NCBI GenBank assembly: GCA_023150895.1
Contig: JAKLJY010000021.1
Span: 20,204-84,203 of the forward strand
Source of the DNA: Myxococcota bacterium
GTDB lineage: Bacteria > Myxococcota_A > Bradymonadia > UBA7976 > UBA1532
DNA: 64,000 nucleotides
Direction of reading: 5' to 3'
Part shown: piece by piece, positions 8,831 through 17,807 of the stretch
How positions within the stretch are numbered: the stretch's first letter is position 1
How the letters are laid out: every line of letters starts with the position of its first letter
The notes under the pieces: generated by a model
What the model saw: only the letters and a program-made list of their open reading frames with translations
Told to the model about the DNA's origin: nothing
The model's database searches: none
Program-made: the position numbers and the translations under genes

Positions 8831-9490
8831 ATGGAGACGTTCCTCTTCTGGCTCTTCGCCACCGGTGCCGTTCTCTCGGCGTTCTTCGTGGTCTTCCCGC
8901 CCTTCCCCAACGCCCGGGCGCCCATCCACAGCGCCATCTCCATGGTCGTCTGCTTCTTCTTCGTGGCGGCCCTTTACGCGATGCTCTCCGCGCACCTGCT
9001 CGCCATTCTGCAGGTGCTCGTCTACGCCGGCGCCATCATGGTCCTCTTCATCTTCGTGATCATGCTGCTCAACATCGAGCAGGACGAGAAGGAAGAGATT
9101 CAGATCAAGTTCATGAAGGTCCTCGGCGGGGCGCTCGCGTTCAGCACGACCTTCGGCGTCGTGACCCGCCTGCGGGCGCCCGAGGCGCTCGACCCCATCA
9201 ACGCGCAGCTCGTCGAGGCCCTCGCCGATCCGAAGACCTACGGCAACATCGACACGGTCGCGAAGCTGCTCTTCAACCGCTACCTGCTGCCCTTCGAGCT
9301 CACGTCGATCCTGCTCCTCGTCGCCATGATCGGCGCGGTCATCATCGCCAAGCGCGATCCCCGCTCGACGTTCATGCCCGAGGCCCTCAAGCAGCAGCTC
9401 TACCGTCAGCGCCACGGCAAGACGGTGCACGAGGGCAGCACCAAGGCTACGCGGGTATCGCCCCCGTCCAACGCGGGAGACCACCACTGA
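8831..9490 (+). CDS. nuoJ: NADH-quinone oxidoreductase subunit J
   Basis: Membrane-arm subunit of Complex I, 219 residues with five predicted membrane helices. The diagnostic [20 protein letters not shown] helix (with its pi-bulge region) is at residues about 58-77. A C-terminal hydrophilic tail of about 45 residues is longer than in short NuoJ proteins and ends in HH. It follows nuoF after 3 bases and overlaps nuoK by TGATG. It contributes to the E-channel linking quinone reduction to proton pumping (family knowledge). Confidence 0.95.
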   Translation: METFLFWLFATGAVLSAFFVVFPPFPNARAPIHSAISMVVCFFFVAALYAMLSAHLLAILQVLVYAGAIMVLFIFVIMLLNIEQDEKEEIQIKFMKVLGGALAFSTTFGVVTRLRAPEALDPINAQLVEALADPKTYGNIDTVAKLLFNRYLLPFELTSILLLVAMIGAVIIAKRDPRSTFMPEALKQQLYRQRHGKTVHEGSTKATRVSPPSNAGDHH

Positions 9491-9795
9491 TGACCATCGG
9501 ACTCACCCACTATCTGGTGCTCGCCGCCGTGCTCTTCGGCATCGGCAGCATCGGCGTTCTGGTGCGACGAAACGCCATCGTGGTCTTCATGTGCATCGAG
9601 CTGATGCTCAACGCCGTGAACCTGACGTTCATCGCGTTCAGCCGATTCCGCGGCACGATGGACGGCCACGTCATCGCCTTCTTCGTCATGGCCGTGGCGG
9701 CGGCAGAAGCCGCCGTGGGTCTGGCGATCATTCTTCACCTCTTCCGCACGCGCAAGTCGCTCAATGTGGACGAGGCCAACCTGATGCGGCACTGA
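9490..9795 (+). CDS. nuoK: NADH-quinone oxidoreductase subunit K
   Basis: Small three-helix membrane subunit of Complex I, 101 residues, typical length. It carries conserved membrane carboxylates in [16 protein letters not shown] (first) and [11 protein letters not shown] (second), which are part of the proton path. The start overlaps the nuoJ stop (TGATG). The nuoL GTG start follows after 9 bases. Confidence 0.96.
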   Translation: MTIGLTHYLVLAAVLFGIGSIGVLVRRNAIVVFMCIELMLNAVNLTFIAFSRFRGTMDGHVIAFFVMAVAAAEAAVGLAIILHLFRTRKSLNVDEANLMRH

Positions 9796-9804
9796 GAGGG
9801 GTCC

Positions 9805-11811
9805 GTGGAAACCAATCTCCCGATCCACCTCATCGTCTTCCTGCCCTTGCTGGGCGCGGCGATCAACGGACTCCTCGGCCGTCGTTTCTCGTGGACGACC
9901 ATCACCGCCATCGCGTGCATGGCGTCGCTCGTGCCCTTCATCCTCTCGGTGCAGGCGTTCTTCCACATGCGGGAGACCGGCGCCGAGGTCCTGCGGCAGG
10001 TGCCCCTCTTCACCTGGTTCGCGACGGGCACCTTCAGCGTCGACCTCGGGTTCACGATTGACCGCCTGACGGCGATCTTCTGCCTGAACGTCACGGGCAT
10101 CGGCTTTCTGATTCACATGTATTCCTCGGCCTACATGAAGGAGGACGAGGGCTACTTCAAGTTCATGAGCTACCTGAACCTGTTCCTGTTCAGCATGCTC
10201 ATGCTGATCATGGGCGAGAACCTGCTGCTCATGTTCGTCGGGTGGGAGGGCGTCGGCCTCTGTTCGTACCTGCTCATCGGTTTCTGGTACACGGACCACG
10301 CCAACGCGGACGCCGGCAAGAAGGCTTTCATCACCAACCGCATCGGTGACTTCGGCTTCCTGCTCGGCATGTTCTTCATCCTGTACGCCCTGAACTCGCA
10401 GGGCCTGCCGATGTCGCTCAGCTTCGAGGACCTCCAGGCGAACGCCGGCCAGTTCTCCGAGCTCGCGACGATCATCGGCCTGCTCCTCTTCGTCGGCGCC
10501 GCCGGCAAGTCGGCGCAGGTGCCCCTCTACGTCTGGCTGCCGGACGCCATGGCCGGTCCCACGCCTGTCTCGGCGCTCATCCACGCCGCGACGATGGTGA
10601 CGGCGGGCATCTACATGGTCGCCCGCATGAACTTCATCTACGTGCAGTCGCCGATGGCCATGACGGTCGTGACCGCCATTGGCGCCATCACCGCCCTGTT
10701 CGCCGCGACGATGGGCTTTGCCCAGAACGACATCAAGAAGGTCCTGGCCTACTCCACGGTCAGCCAGCTCGGGTACATGTTCATGGGCGTCGGCGTCGGC
10801 GCCTACGCGGCCGGCCTCTTCCACGTCATCACCCACGCCTTCTTCAAGGCCTGCCTCTTCCTCGGGTCCGGCTCGGTCATCCACGCGCTGCACCACGAGC
10901 AGGACACCCGCAAGATGGGCGGCCTGCTGAAGAAGATGCCCATCACCGGCTGGACGTTCGCCCTCTCGACGGCCGCCATCGCCGGCCTCCCGCTGCTCTC
11001 GGGCTTCTTCTCGAAGGACGAGATTCTCTGGAAGGTCTTCAGCAACCAGACGACGCTCATCCCCGGTTGGGTCTTCTGGCTCGTCGGCGTGGCCGGCGCG
11101 ATGTGCACGGCCTTCTACATGGTCCGCGTCTACGCGCTGACGTTTACTGGCACCTACCGCGGCGAACCCGAAGAAAAACACGGGCACGACGCACACGGCC
11201 ACGACGACCACGGCCACCACCACGGCGGCGTGAAGTACGACGACATCCACGAGTCGCCCTGGACGATGACGCTGCCCCTGGTCGTGCTGGCGTTCGGCGC
11301 GGTCTTCGGCGGTCTGCTCGGGCTGCCCCACTGGATGCCCGGGCACCCGACCAATCAATTCGACCACTGGCTCGAGCCGGTCTTCGGGGCCGCGCACGGG
11401 CTGAAGTTCCTGGACAATACCAGCCTCGAGCTCGGCCTCATGGCCGTCAGCGTCGGCCTCGCGGCGCTCTCGGCCCTCGTCGCCTGGCACATGTACGCCG
11501 GCAAGGGCAAGCACCTGCCCGGCCAGATCGCGGAGCGCATCCGCCCGGTCTACACCCTCGTTTTCAACAAGTACTACGTCGACGAACTCTACGCCGCGGT
11601 CATCGTCCGGCCCATCAAGGCCTTTGCGCGCTTCTCCTGGCGCGTGATCGACGACGGCCTCATCGACGGCGTCCTCGTCAACGGACCGGCCAACCTCGTC
11701 CACCTCACGGGCCGACTCGTGCGCCTCTTCACCACGGGTGACGTGCAGCGCTACGCGTTCTTCGTGCTCGGCGGCGTCTGGCTGCTCGTCGTGGTCTGGC
11801 TGGCGGAGTAA
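9805..11811 (+). CDS. nuoL: NADH-quinone oxidoreductase subunit L
   Basis: Antiporter-like membrane subunit of Complex I, 668 residues, with the long C-terminal lateral-helix region. It shows the core motifs GWEGVGLCSYLLIGFW, VWLPDAMAGPTPVSALIHAA and the discontinuous-helix region QNDIKKVLAYSTVSQLG. An extra cytoplasmic or periplasmic loop at about residues 455-480 is strongly His/Asp-rich (HGHDAHGHDDHGHHHGG). GTG start preceded by GAGAGGGG. The following nuoM starts 6 bases after the stop. Confidence 0.96.
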   Translation: METNLPIHLIVFLPLLGAAINGLLGRRFSWTTITAIACMASLVPFILSVQAFFHMRETGAEVLRQVPLFTWFATGTFSVDLGFTIDRLTAIFCLNVTGIGFLIHMYSSAYMKEDEGYFKFMSYLNLFLFSMLMLIMGENLLLMFVGWEGVGLCSYLLIGFWYTDHANADAGKKAFITNRIGDFGFLLGMFFILYALNSQGLPMSLSFEDLQANAGQFSELATIIGLLLFVGAAGKSAQVPLYVWLPDAMAGPTPVSALIHAATMVTAGIYMVARMNFIYVQSPMAMTVVTAIGAITALFAATMGFAQNDIKKVLAYSTVSQLGYMFMGVGVGAYAAGLFHVITHAFFKACLFLGSGSVIHALHHEQDTRKMGGLLKKMPITGWTFALSTAAIAGLPLLSGFFSKDEILWKVFSNQTTLIPGWVFWLVGVAGAMCTAFYMVRVYALTFTGTYRGEPEEKHGHDAHGHDDHGHHHGGVKYDDIHESPWTMTLPLVVLAFGAVFGGLLGLPHWMPGHPTNQFDHWLEPVFGAAHGLKFLDNTSLELGLMAVSVGLAALSALVAWHMYAGKGKHLPGQIAERIRPVYTLVFNKYYVDELYAAVIVRPIKAFARFSWRVIDDGLIDGVLVNGPANLVHLTGRLVRLFTTGDVQRYAFFVLGGVWLLVVVWLAE

Positions 11812-11817
11812 GAACCC

Positions 11818-13557
11818 ATGGACGCGAACGTCGCCGCTCAGGCCACCGCCACCGCCTTCCCCTGGCTCTCGCTCATCACGTTCCTGCCCCTCCTCGGGGC
11901 GCTGGCGCTGACGAGCGTGCCCCGCGTCCACGAGACGCTCCTCAAGGGTCTCGCGCTGGGCTGGAGCATCGTGGTCTTCCTGATCTCGCTCGGCGTCTAC
12001 ACGAGCTTCGAGAAGGGCAACCCGGACTTCCAGCTCACCGAGACGCACGAGTGGATCACGTCCTTCGGCATCAAGTACGCCGTCGGCGTCGACGGGATCA
12101 GCCTTTTCCTGGTCCTGCTCTCCACGTTCCTGACGCCCATCATCCTGCTCGGTTCGTGGACGGCCATCGAGAAGCGGGTCAAGGAGTTCCTGATCTGCTT
12201 CCTCGTGCTCGAGACGGCCATGATCGGTGCCTTGGTCGCCCTCGACATCTTCCTGTTCTACGTCTTCTGGGAGCTCATGCTCATCCCGATGTACCTGCTC
12301 ATCGGGGTCTGGGGTGGCAGCAACCGCATCGCCGCCACCATCAAGTTCTTCCTGATGACCGCGGTCGGCTCGCTCCTGATGCTGGTCGCCATCTTCTACC
12401 TGTACTTCAAGCGCCCCGGTGACGCCCCCCCGAGCATGCTGCTGTCGGACTACATCGGTCTGGATCTCACCAAGACCGAGCAGCTCTGGCTCTTCGCCGC
12501 CTTCGCGCTGGCCTTCGCGATCAAGGTCCCGATGGTGCCGTTCCACACCTGGTTGCCGCGCGCCCACACCGAGGCGCCGACGGCCGGCTCCGTGGTCCTG
12601 GCCGGTGTCCTCCTGAAGATGGGCACCTACGGTTTCGTCCGCTTTGCCATGCCGCTCTTCCCGGAGGCGGTCACCGAGGCCATCCCCTACATTGCCGGCC
12701 TCGCCACCTTCGGCATCGTCTACGGCGCGCTCCTGGCGCTGGCGCAGAACGACGTCAAGAAACTGGTCGCCTACTCCTCGGTCAGCCACTTGGGCTTCGT
12801 CATGCTCGGCCTCGCGTCGCTCAGCGTCGCGGGCGTGCAGGGCGGCATGCTGCAGATGCTCAACCACGGCATCAGCACCGGCGCGCTCTTCCTCCTGGTC
12901 GGCGTCATCTACGAGCGTCGCCACACGCGGCAGATGGCCGACTTCGGCGGCATCACCAAGGTCATGCCCTGGTTCGCGGTGATGTTCATGGTGGTGACGC
13001 TCTCCTCCATCGGTCTGCCGGGCACCAACGGGTTCGTCGGCGAGTTCCTGGTCTTCGTCGGGGCCTTCACGGCGAAGGGCGACTTCGACCTGCGCTGGCA
13101 CGTCGCCGTGGCCGCCACGGGGGTCATCCTGGGGGCGTTCTACATGCTGTGGATGTTCCAGCGGGTCATGTTCGGGCCCCTGACCAACGAGAAGAACAAG
13201 ACGCTCAAAGACCTGAACCTGCGTGAGTGGGTGGTGATGCTGCCCCTCATCGTGGCCATCTTCGTGATGGGTGTGAAGCCGCAGTTCATGCTCGAGCGCA
13301 TGGAGCCCTCGGTGGAGAAATTCATCGCCCAGGTGAAGAGCCCGAAGGCCACGACCACCACCGCGACGACGACCGGGCGCGGCACGATCGGCTCGACCGC
13401 GTCGACGACCGCCACGGGGTCCGGGACGCGCACGACGCTGCCGGTGCCGAACCTGAAGAACCTCGGCGCGCCCATCAAACCCGTCCAGGTGATCAAGCCC
13501 AACCTGCCCGCCGACGACCACGCCGGCCATGGCCACGGGCCGGGGGAGGCCCACTGA
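11818..13557 (+). CDS. nuoM: NADH-quinone oxidoreductase subunit M with unusual C-terminal tail
   Basis: Antiporter-like proton-pumping subunit of Complex I, 579 residues. Conserved motifs include FYVFWELMLIPMYLLIG, HTWLPRAHTEAPTAGSV and AQNDVKKLVAYSSVSHLGF. NuoM is usually about 500 residues. Here the last 80 or so form a low-complexity tail: first Thr/Gly-rich (about 518-540), then Pro-rich, ending in a His/Gly run (HAGHGHGPGEAH). The tail lies after the last membrane helix. The stop overlaps the nuoN ATG (TGATG). Confidence 0.96.
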   Translation: MDANVAAQATATAFPWLSLITFLPLLGALALTSVPRVHETLLKGLALGWSIVVFLISLGVYTSFEKGNPDFQLTETHEWITSFGIKYAVGVDGISLFLVLLSTFLTPIILLGSWTAIEKRVKEFLICFLVLETAMIGALVALDIFLFYVFWELMLIPMYLLIGVWGGSNRIAATIKFFLMTAVGSLLMLVAIFYLYFKRPGDAPPSMLLSDYIGLDLTKTEQLWLFAAFALAFAIKVPMVPFHTWLPRAHTEAPTAGSVVLAGVLLKMGTYGFVRFAMPLFPEAVTEAIPYIAGLATFGIVYGALLALAQNDVKKLVAYSSVSHLGFVMLGLASLSVAGVQGGMLQMLNHGISTGALFLLVGVIYERRHTRQMADFGGITKVMPWFAVMFMVVTLSSIGLPGTNGFVGEFLVFVGAFTAKGDFDLRWHVAVAATGVILGAFYMLWMFQRVMFGPLTNEKNKTLKDLNLREWVVMLPLIVAIFVMGVKPQFMLERMEPSVEKFIAQVKSPKATTTTATTTGRGTIGSTASTTATGSGTRTTLPVPNLKNLGAPIKPVQVIKPNLPADDHAGHGHGPGEAH

Positions 13558-15104
13558 TGGAAATCACGTTCCAGGCCTCGGACCTCTGGGGCATCCTGCC
13601 CGCCCTGATCCTCATCGCGTTCGCCTCCGTGGCCGCGCTGATGGAGGTCTTCGCCCGCCCGGACCAGAGCCGCGGGTTCATCGCGGGCTTCGGCGCGATC
13701 GGGAGCCTCGTGGCCCTCGCCGTGTCCATATGGCAATGGACCGGGATCGAGGGCGCCTATCAGGTGCCCCTGTTCGGCAAGATGCTCGTCATGGACGCCT
13801 TCAGCACGTTCTTCAACGGCATCTTCGCGGTCGGCGCGCTGCTCGCGTGCCTCCTCGGCGGGCGCTACCTGCGCGAGCACAAGGCCGACTTCGGCGAATA
13901 CACCGCGCTCGTGCTCTTCGCCGCCGCCGGCATGGGCCTCATGGTCCAGAGCCGGGACCTCGTGGTCATGTTCGTCAACCTCGAGATCATGTCGATTCCG
14001 ATCTACGTGCTGAGCGGCTTCGTCCGAAAGAACCGCCGGGGCGCCGAGTCGGCACTCAAGTACTTCCTCATGGGCTCCGTCGCCAGCGCGGTGCTCCTCT
14101 ATGGCGTCGCGTTTCTCTACGGCATGACCGGCAGCACGGACCTCGTTGCGATGCGCGAGGCGTTCGATGCGGACAAGGCCCTCGGGACGTCCCTGCTCGT
14201 CAAGGTGGGCATGGTCTTCCTGCTCGGCGGACTCGCCTTCAAAGTCGCCCTCGCGCCGTTCCACCTCTGGACGCCGGACGTCTACGACGGCGCGCCGACG
14301 CCCGTCACGGCCTTCATGGCGGCGGGGGTCAAAGCGGCCGGGTTCGCCGTCATGGTCCGGGTCTTCGCCGTGACCTTCGGTTTCGACGCCCTCGAGTTCG
14401 GCGCCGACGGCAAGGGTTGGGTCGGCCTCTTCTACGCCCTCGCGGTCGCCACGATGTTCGCGGGCAACCTGGCGGCCATTCCGCAGGTCAACGTGAAGCG
14501 CATGCTCGCCTACTCGAGCATCGCGCACGCCGGTTACCTGCTCGTGGGCATCATCACGGGTGCATTCGGCGACCTCGGGAGCGCGACCTCGGCGGCGACC
14601 GCCATCGGCGGCAACAGCGCCGTGTTGTACTATCTGCTGACCTATGCGTTCTCGACGTTCCTCGTGCTCGCCGCCATCAGCCTCTTCGGCAAGGACGGCG
14701 AGGAGTTCGTCCACATCAGCGACTTCGCCGGCTTCGGCTTCAAGCGCCCGTTCGTGGCCTTGGCCCTGACGCTCGGCCTGCTCTCGCTCGCCGGCATCCC
14801 GCCCCTCGGCGGCTTCTTTGCGAAATTCTACCTCTTCCGCGAGGCCATGGCCCTGCAGAAGCCGGAGATGGTCTGGCTGACGTTGCTCGCCATCGTCAAC
14901 AGCATGATCGCGCTGTACTACTACCTGCGCGTGATCGTCTTCCTCTACATGAAGGAGCCGACCCGCGAGGTGCCGGCCTTCGAGAGCAAGGGCGCCGTGG
15001 CGGTGATGATCGTCGCGCTCGCGGCGGTCCTCTTGCTCGGCCTGTTCCCCGACGGCTACGTCGAAATGGCCCGCCGCTCGGTCGAGAGCCTCGCCCTCCG
15101 GTGA
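13557..15104 (+). CDS. nuoN: NADH-quinone oxidoreductase subunit N
   Basis: Third antiporter-like membrane subunit of Complex I, 515 residues, normal length. Motifs include FVNLEIMSIPIYVLSGF, FHLWTPDVYDGAPTPVTAF and NVKRMLAYSSIAHAGYLLVG, with conserved Glu and Lys residues in membrane helices. The ATG at 13557 overlaps the nuoM stop, which fixes the start. Last gene of the nuo operon; it converges on the membrane-protein gene at 15124. Confidence 0.97.
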   Translation: MEITFQASDLWGILPALILIAFASVAALMEVFARPDQSRGFIAGFGAIGSLVALAVSIWQWTGIEGAYQVPLFGKMLVMDAFSTFFNGIFAVGALLACLLGGRYLREHKADFGEYTALVLFAAAGMGLMVQSRDLVVMFVNLEIMSIPIYVLSGFVRKNRRGAESALKYFLMGSVASAVLLYGVAFLYGMTGSTDLVAMREAFDADKALGTSLLVKVGMVFLLGGLAFKVALAPFHLWTPDVYDGAPTPVTAFMAAGVKAAGFAVMVRVFAVTFGFDALEFGADGKGWVGLFYALAVATMFAGNLAAIPQVNVKRMLAYSSIAHAGYLLVGIITGAFGDLGSATSAATAIGGNSAVLYYLLTYAFSTFLVLAAISLFGKDGEEFVHISDFAGFGFKRPFVALALTLGLLSLAGIPPLGGFFAKFYLFREAMALQKPEMVWLTLLAIVNSMIALYYYLRVIVFLYMKEPTREVPAFESKGAVAVMIVALAAVLLLGLFPDGYVEMARRSVESLALR

Positions 15105-15107
15105 ACC

Positions 15108-15122
15108 CGCGCCGGCGGCGCG
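15108..15122. terminator. Candidate hairpin between nuoN and convergent gene
   Basis: A 6-bp perfect GC stem (CGCGCC / GGCGCG) with a 3-base loop lies 3 bases after the nuoN stop and just before the stop of the convergent gene. Only two T residues follow, so it is not a classical intrinsic terminator; it may act in both directions. Confidence 0.3.
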
Positions 15123-15123
15123 T

Positions 15124-15714
15124 TCAGCCCCCGGCCAGCGGCGTCTCGCCCGTCTCGCGCTCGCGCCGCTCCCGTTCCACCGGGTCCGAGATGGTCGCGA
15201 CCGGCGCATCGGGCGCCGTGTCCATGTCCGCGCGGTCGGCCATCTCGTCCGTCGCGCGCACCAGCCAACGCCGGGGCAGCACCGCGTGAATCAGCAACGT
15301 CACGCCCACGACGCCGTGCAGCAACGCGGCCCAGTGGAAGGGCGGGGCGCCGTCGACCCGTACGAACTGCTCCCCCTCGCGCACGCGGTAAGGGCGGCTT
15401 CGGTCCTCCCACAACAGCGCAGACGCGACGAGGCCGAGAAGCAACAGTCCGAGGACAATGAGGCGCCCGAAACGCCCGCCGTGGTAGTACTGGAAGAAGT
15501 ACCCGCGTAGAAAAGCCGCCAGACACGCATACAGCCCGATCGGCATGTACCAGTCCGAGGCGTCGCGAGCATGAAGCGCGTAGACACACAGACCGGCGCT
15601 GAGGAGCAGGAGGGCGACCGAGATCAGGTTGGCCGGATCGAAGAACGTCCACCCGATGAGGCCGGTGAACCCGCGGGGGCCGATGCGAAGGGGCGAGACG
15701 GAGGGCGCAGGCAC
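15124..15714 (-). CDS. Hypothetical four-helix membrane protein
   Basis: Integral membrane protein of 196 residues not matched to a named family. Four hydrophobic helices are visible: LISVALLLLSAGLCVYAL, GLYACLAAFLRGYFFQYY, LIVLGLLLLGLVASALLW and AALLHGVVGVTLLIHAVL. A charged cytoplasmic-looking tail (about 155-196) is rich in Asp/Glu/Arg. The start is an ATG at 15714. The oppositely oriented rhomboid gene begins close by, and the two probably share a short divergent control region. Confidence 0.65.
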   Translation of the reverse strand: MPAPSVSPLRIGPRGFTGLIGWTFFDPANLISVALLLLSAGLCVYALHARDASDWYMPIGLYACLAAFLRGYFFQYYHGGRFGRLIVLGLLLLGLVASALLWEDRSRPYRVREGEQFVRVDGAPPFHWAALLHGVVGVTLLIHAVLPRRWLVRATDEMADRADMDTAPDAPVATISDPVERERRERETGETPLAGG

Positions 15715-15786
15715 GGCCCCACCCTACGGGTCGCGAAGGCCCCAGACAAGCCTCCCGGCGGTGCAGCGGCGTGGACGGCGGCCGGG

Positions 15787-16836
15787 GTGGCCGCCATCGT
15801 GTTGACGGCGGGATTCGTCCGGGCGCTCACGCTGGCCGAGCCGGCCGGTCGTCGCCCGCTCGAGGCCGCGTGGCGGGCCGGCGCCAAGGTCAGCCCGCTG
15901 GTGGAGGCGGGTCAATGGTGGCGCGTGGTCATCGCCCCGCTGCACCACCTCGAGGTGGCCCATTTCCTGCTCAACGTGGCCGTGGTCGCGATGTTTGGGG
16001 GTCTCTTCGCCCGTTTTGCGGGGGCGACGCGGGCCGCGCTCGTCTTCCTGACGGGCGCGTGGGCCGGCACGGCCGTCAGCGTCTGGATCAATCCCCAGAG
16101 CTGGTCCCTCGGGGCGAGCGCTGGGGCCTACGCGCTCATCGGCGCGCTCGTCGGGGCGCTGGCCGCCGGACCCTGGCTACGGGCACGCCGCGCCCAGGTG
16201 ATGCTGGCGTTTGCGGCGGCGCTCGTCGGGGCGCAGATCGCGCTCGCCAGTCCTTCGGCCGACACGGCAGCCCATGCCGGCGGGCTGGTCTTCGGTTTTG
16301 CTGCCGGACTCCCTCTCGGGCGCGCCGAGCGGGCCGTGCCGCCCGGTCGGATGGCGGCGCTCCACCTGCCCCGCCTGGCGCTCGTCGTCTGCGTGCTCCT
16401 CGTCGTGTCGGCCGAGCGGGCGCACGACGGTCTCCTGGCCACGCTCGACGCGCCTCCACCCTCTCCGTCGAACCCCGACTCGCGGTGGCCCGTCGCGCCG
16501 GGATGGGCCCGTACACGCAACGCACCCACGCGCGAGGCGGCCGAGTGCCAGACCAACGGCCTCGCGACGGTCTGCATCCTGCCGGACGAGCCCGCGGCGG
16601 CGGGCGCGTGGCTCGGCTGCGAGACGCCGCCCGAGCCGCCCGTCATCGACGGGCGAGCGTGGATTCGCAGTGGCCTGCAACCGCCGTCGCCCGAGAGCCC
16701 CACGTGGCGGAGTGTCTGGAGCGTCCCGCCGGATGGTCCCACGATCGGTATCTGGCGCGTCGCCGAGTCCCAGGACGTCGCGTGGATCGACCGACACGTG
16801 CAGCGCCTCCGGGAGAGCCTGTGGTCGCCCCCCTGA
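15787..16836 (+). CDS. Rhomboid-family intramembrane serine protease
   Basis: Predicted intramembrane protease. It has HHLEVAHFLLNV (the rhomboid HxxxxHxxxN-like helix), the catalytic-serine motif SLGASAGAYALIG and the catalytic histidine in AAHAGGLVFGF. Both dyad residues are present, so it is probably active. A C-terminal soluble region of about 140 residues after the last helix has several Cys and no known domain. The start is uncertain. The open frame reaches an ATG at 15571, but that would overlap 144 bases antisense with the neighbouring gene and encode a charged, non-coding-looking stretch. The GTG at 15787 is preferred, although it shortens the first helix. Followed by cysM after 52 bases. 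Confidence 0.75.
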   Translation: MAAIVLTAGFVRALTLAEPAGRRPLEAAWRAGAKVSPLVEAGQWWRVVIAPLHHLEVAHFLLNVAVVAMFGGLFARFAGATRAALVFLTGAWAGTAVSVWINPQSWSLGASAGAYALIGALVGALAAGPWLRARRAQVMLAFAAALVGAQIALASPSADTAAHAGGLVFGFAAGLPLGRAERAVPPGRMAALHLPRLALVVCVLLVVSAERAHDGLLATLDAPPPSPSNPDSRWPVAPGWARTRNAPTREAAECQTNGLATVCILPDEPAAAGAWLGCETPPEPPVIDGRAWIRSGLQPPSPESPTWRSVWSVPPDGPTIGIWRVAESQDVAWIDRHVQRLRESLWSPP

Positions 16837-16888
16837 TGGACACGGCGGACTTGCGCTCTCCAGCAAAATCCGGTCGGATGGCCGTAGA

Positions 16889-17794
16889 ATGAACGCGACC
16901 GCATCCCCCGCCGATCTCGACGCCCTGGTGGGCGGCACCCCGCTCCACCGGCTGACCCGCCTCCCCGGTCGCCCGGACGTGTCCGTCCTCGTCAAACTCG
17001 AGGGCAACAACGCCGGCGGCTCCGTGAAGGACCGCGCCGCCCTCTCGATGATTCGGGACGCCCTGGCCGAAGGCCGCCTCGAGGGGCGGCGCCTCGTGGA
17101 AGCGACGAGCGGCAACACGGGCATCGCCCTGGCGATGATCGCGGCGCTCGAACGGCTGCCGATCACCCTGGTCATGCCGGAAAACTCGACGCCCGAGCGC
17201 GTCGCGATCATGAAGGCCTACGGGGCCGAGGTCGTGCTGACCCCCGCGGCGGGCAGCATGGAGGCGGCCATCGACCACGCCCGCGGGCTCGTCGAGACCG
17301 GCCGGTACCACATGCTCGACCAGTTCTCCAACCCGGCCAACCCCGAGGCGCACTTCCGGACGACGGGTCCCGAAATCTGGGCCGCCACGCACGGCCGCGT
17401 GACGCACTTCGTCAGCGCCATGGGCACGACGGGCACGATCATGGGGGTGTCGCGCTTTCTCAAGGCGCAGCGCCCCGACATCACGATCTGCGGGGTCCAG
17501 CCGACGGACGAGGCCCGCATCCCCGGCATCCGGCGCTGGCCGGCCGCGTACTTGCCCCGCATCTACGAGCCGGCGCGCGTCGACCGCCTCTTCGACTGTC
17601 CGGAGGCGGCGGCCCTCGAGACGACCCGGCGCCTCGCCCGCGAAGAGGGGCTTTTCGTCGGCATGTCCGCGGGCGGGGCCGCGTTTGCGGCGCTCGCCCT
17701 GGCGCAGGAGGCGCCGAGCGGCAGCGTCGTCGTCTTCATCGCCCCCGACCGGGGGGACAAGTACCTGTCGATGGAGGCGCTGTTCCCGCGCTGA
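16889..17794 (+). CDS. cysM: Cysteine synthase B (O-acetylserine sulfhydrylase, CysM type)
   Basis: PLP-dependent enzyme that makes cysteine (or S-sulfocysteine) from O-acetylserine. The 301-residue length is typical. The PLP lysine is in GGSVKDRAA, the substrate loop is EATSGNTGIA, and the phosphate-binding loop is SAMGTTGTIMG. The segment GIRRWPAAYLPRIYEP is diagnostic of CysM rather than CysK. The ATG at 16889 begins at the conserved N-terminus. Its stop codon forms one arm of a hairpin shared with the convergent gene. Confidence 0.93.
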   Translation: MNATASPADLDALVGGTPLHRLTRLPGRPDVSVLVKLEGNNAGGSVKDRAALSMIRDALAEGRLEGRRLVEATSGNTGIALAMIAALERLPITLVMPENSTPERVAIMKAYGAEVVLTPAAGSMEAAIDHARGLVETGRYHMLDQFSNPANPEAHFRTTGPEIWAATHGRVTHFVSAMGTTGTIMGVSRFLKAQRPDITICGVQPTDEARIPGIRRWPAAYLPRIYEPARVDRLFDCPEAAALETTRRLAREEGLFVGMSAGGAAFAALALAQEAPSGSVVVFIAPDRGDKYLSMEALFPR

Positions 17795-17807
17795 GGCGGC
17801 GCCTCAG
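17791..17807. terminator. Hairpin formed by the two stop codons of convergent genes
   Basis: A perfect 7-bp inverted repeat (CTGAGGC / GCCTCAG) with a GGC loop contains the TGA of cysM in one arm and the complementary TGA of the convergent VWA-like gene in the other. There is no T-tract. Probably a bidirectional transcription barrier; this is an inference. Confidence 0.4.

Noticed and set aside
9406..13554. A 1382-codon open frame antisense to nuoL and nuoM
   Set aside because: The composition is the mirror of nuo coding sequence (Asp/Glu/Arg/His-rich, no domain). Such long antisense frames are normal in very GC-rich genes, and the nuo genes on the other strand are certain.
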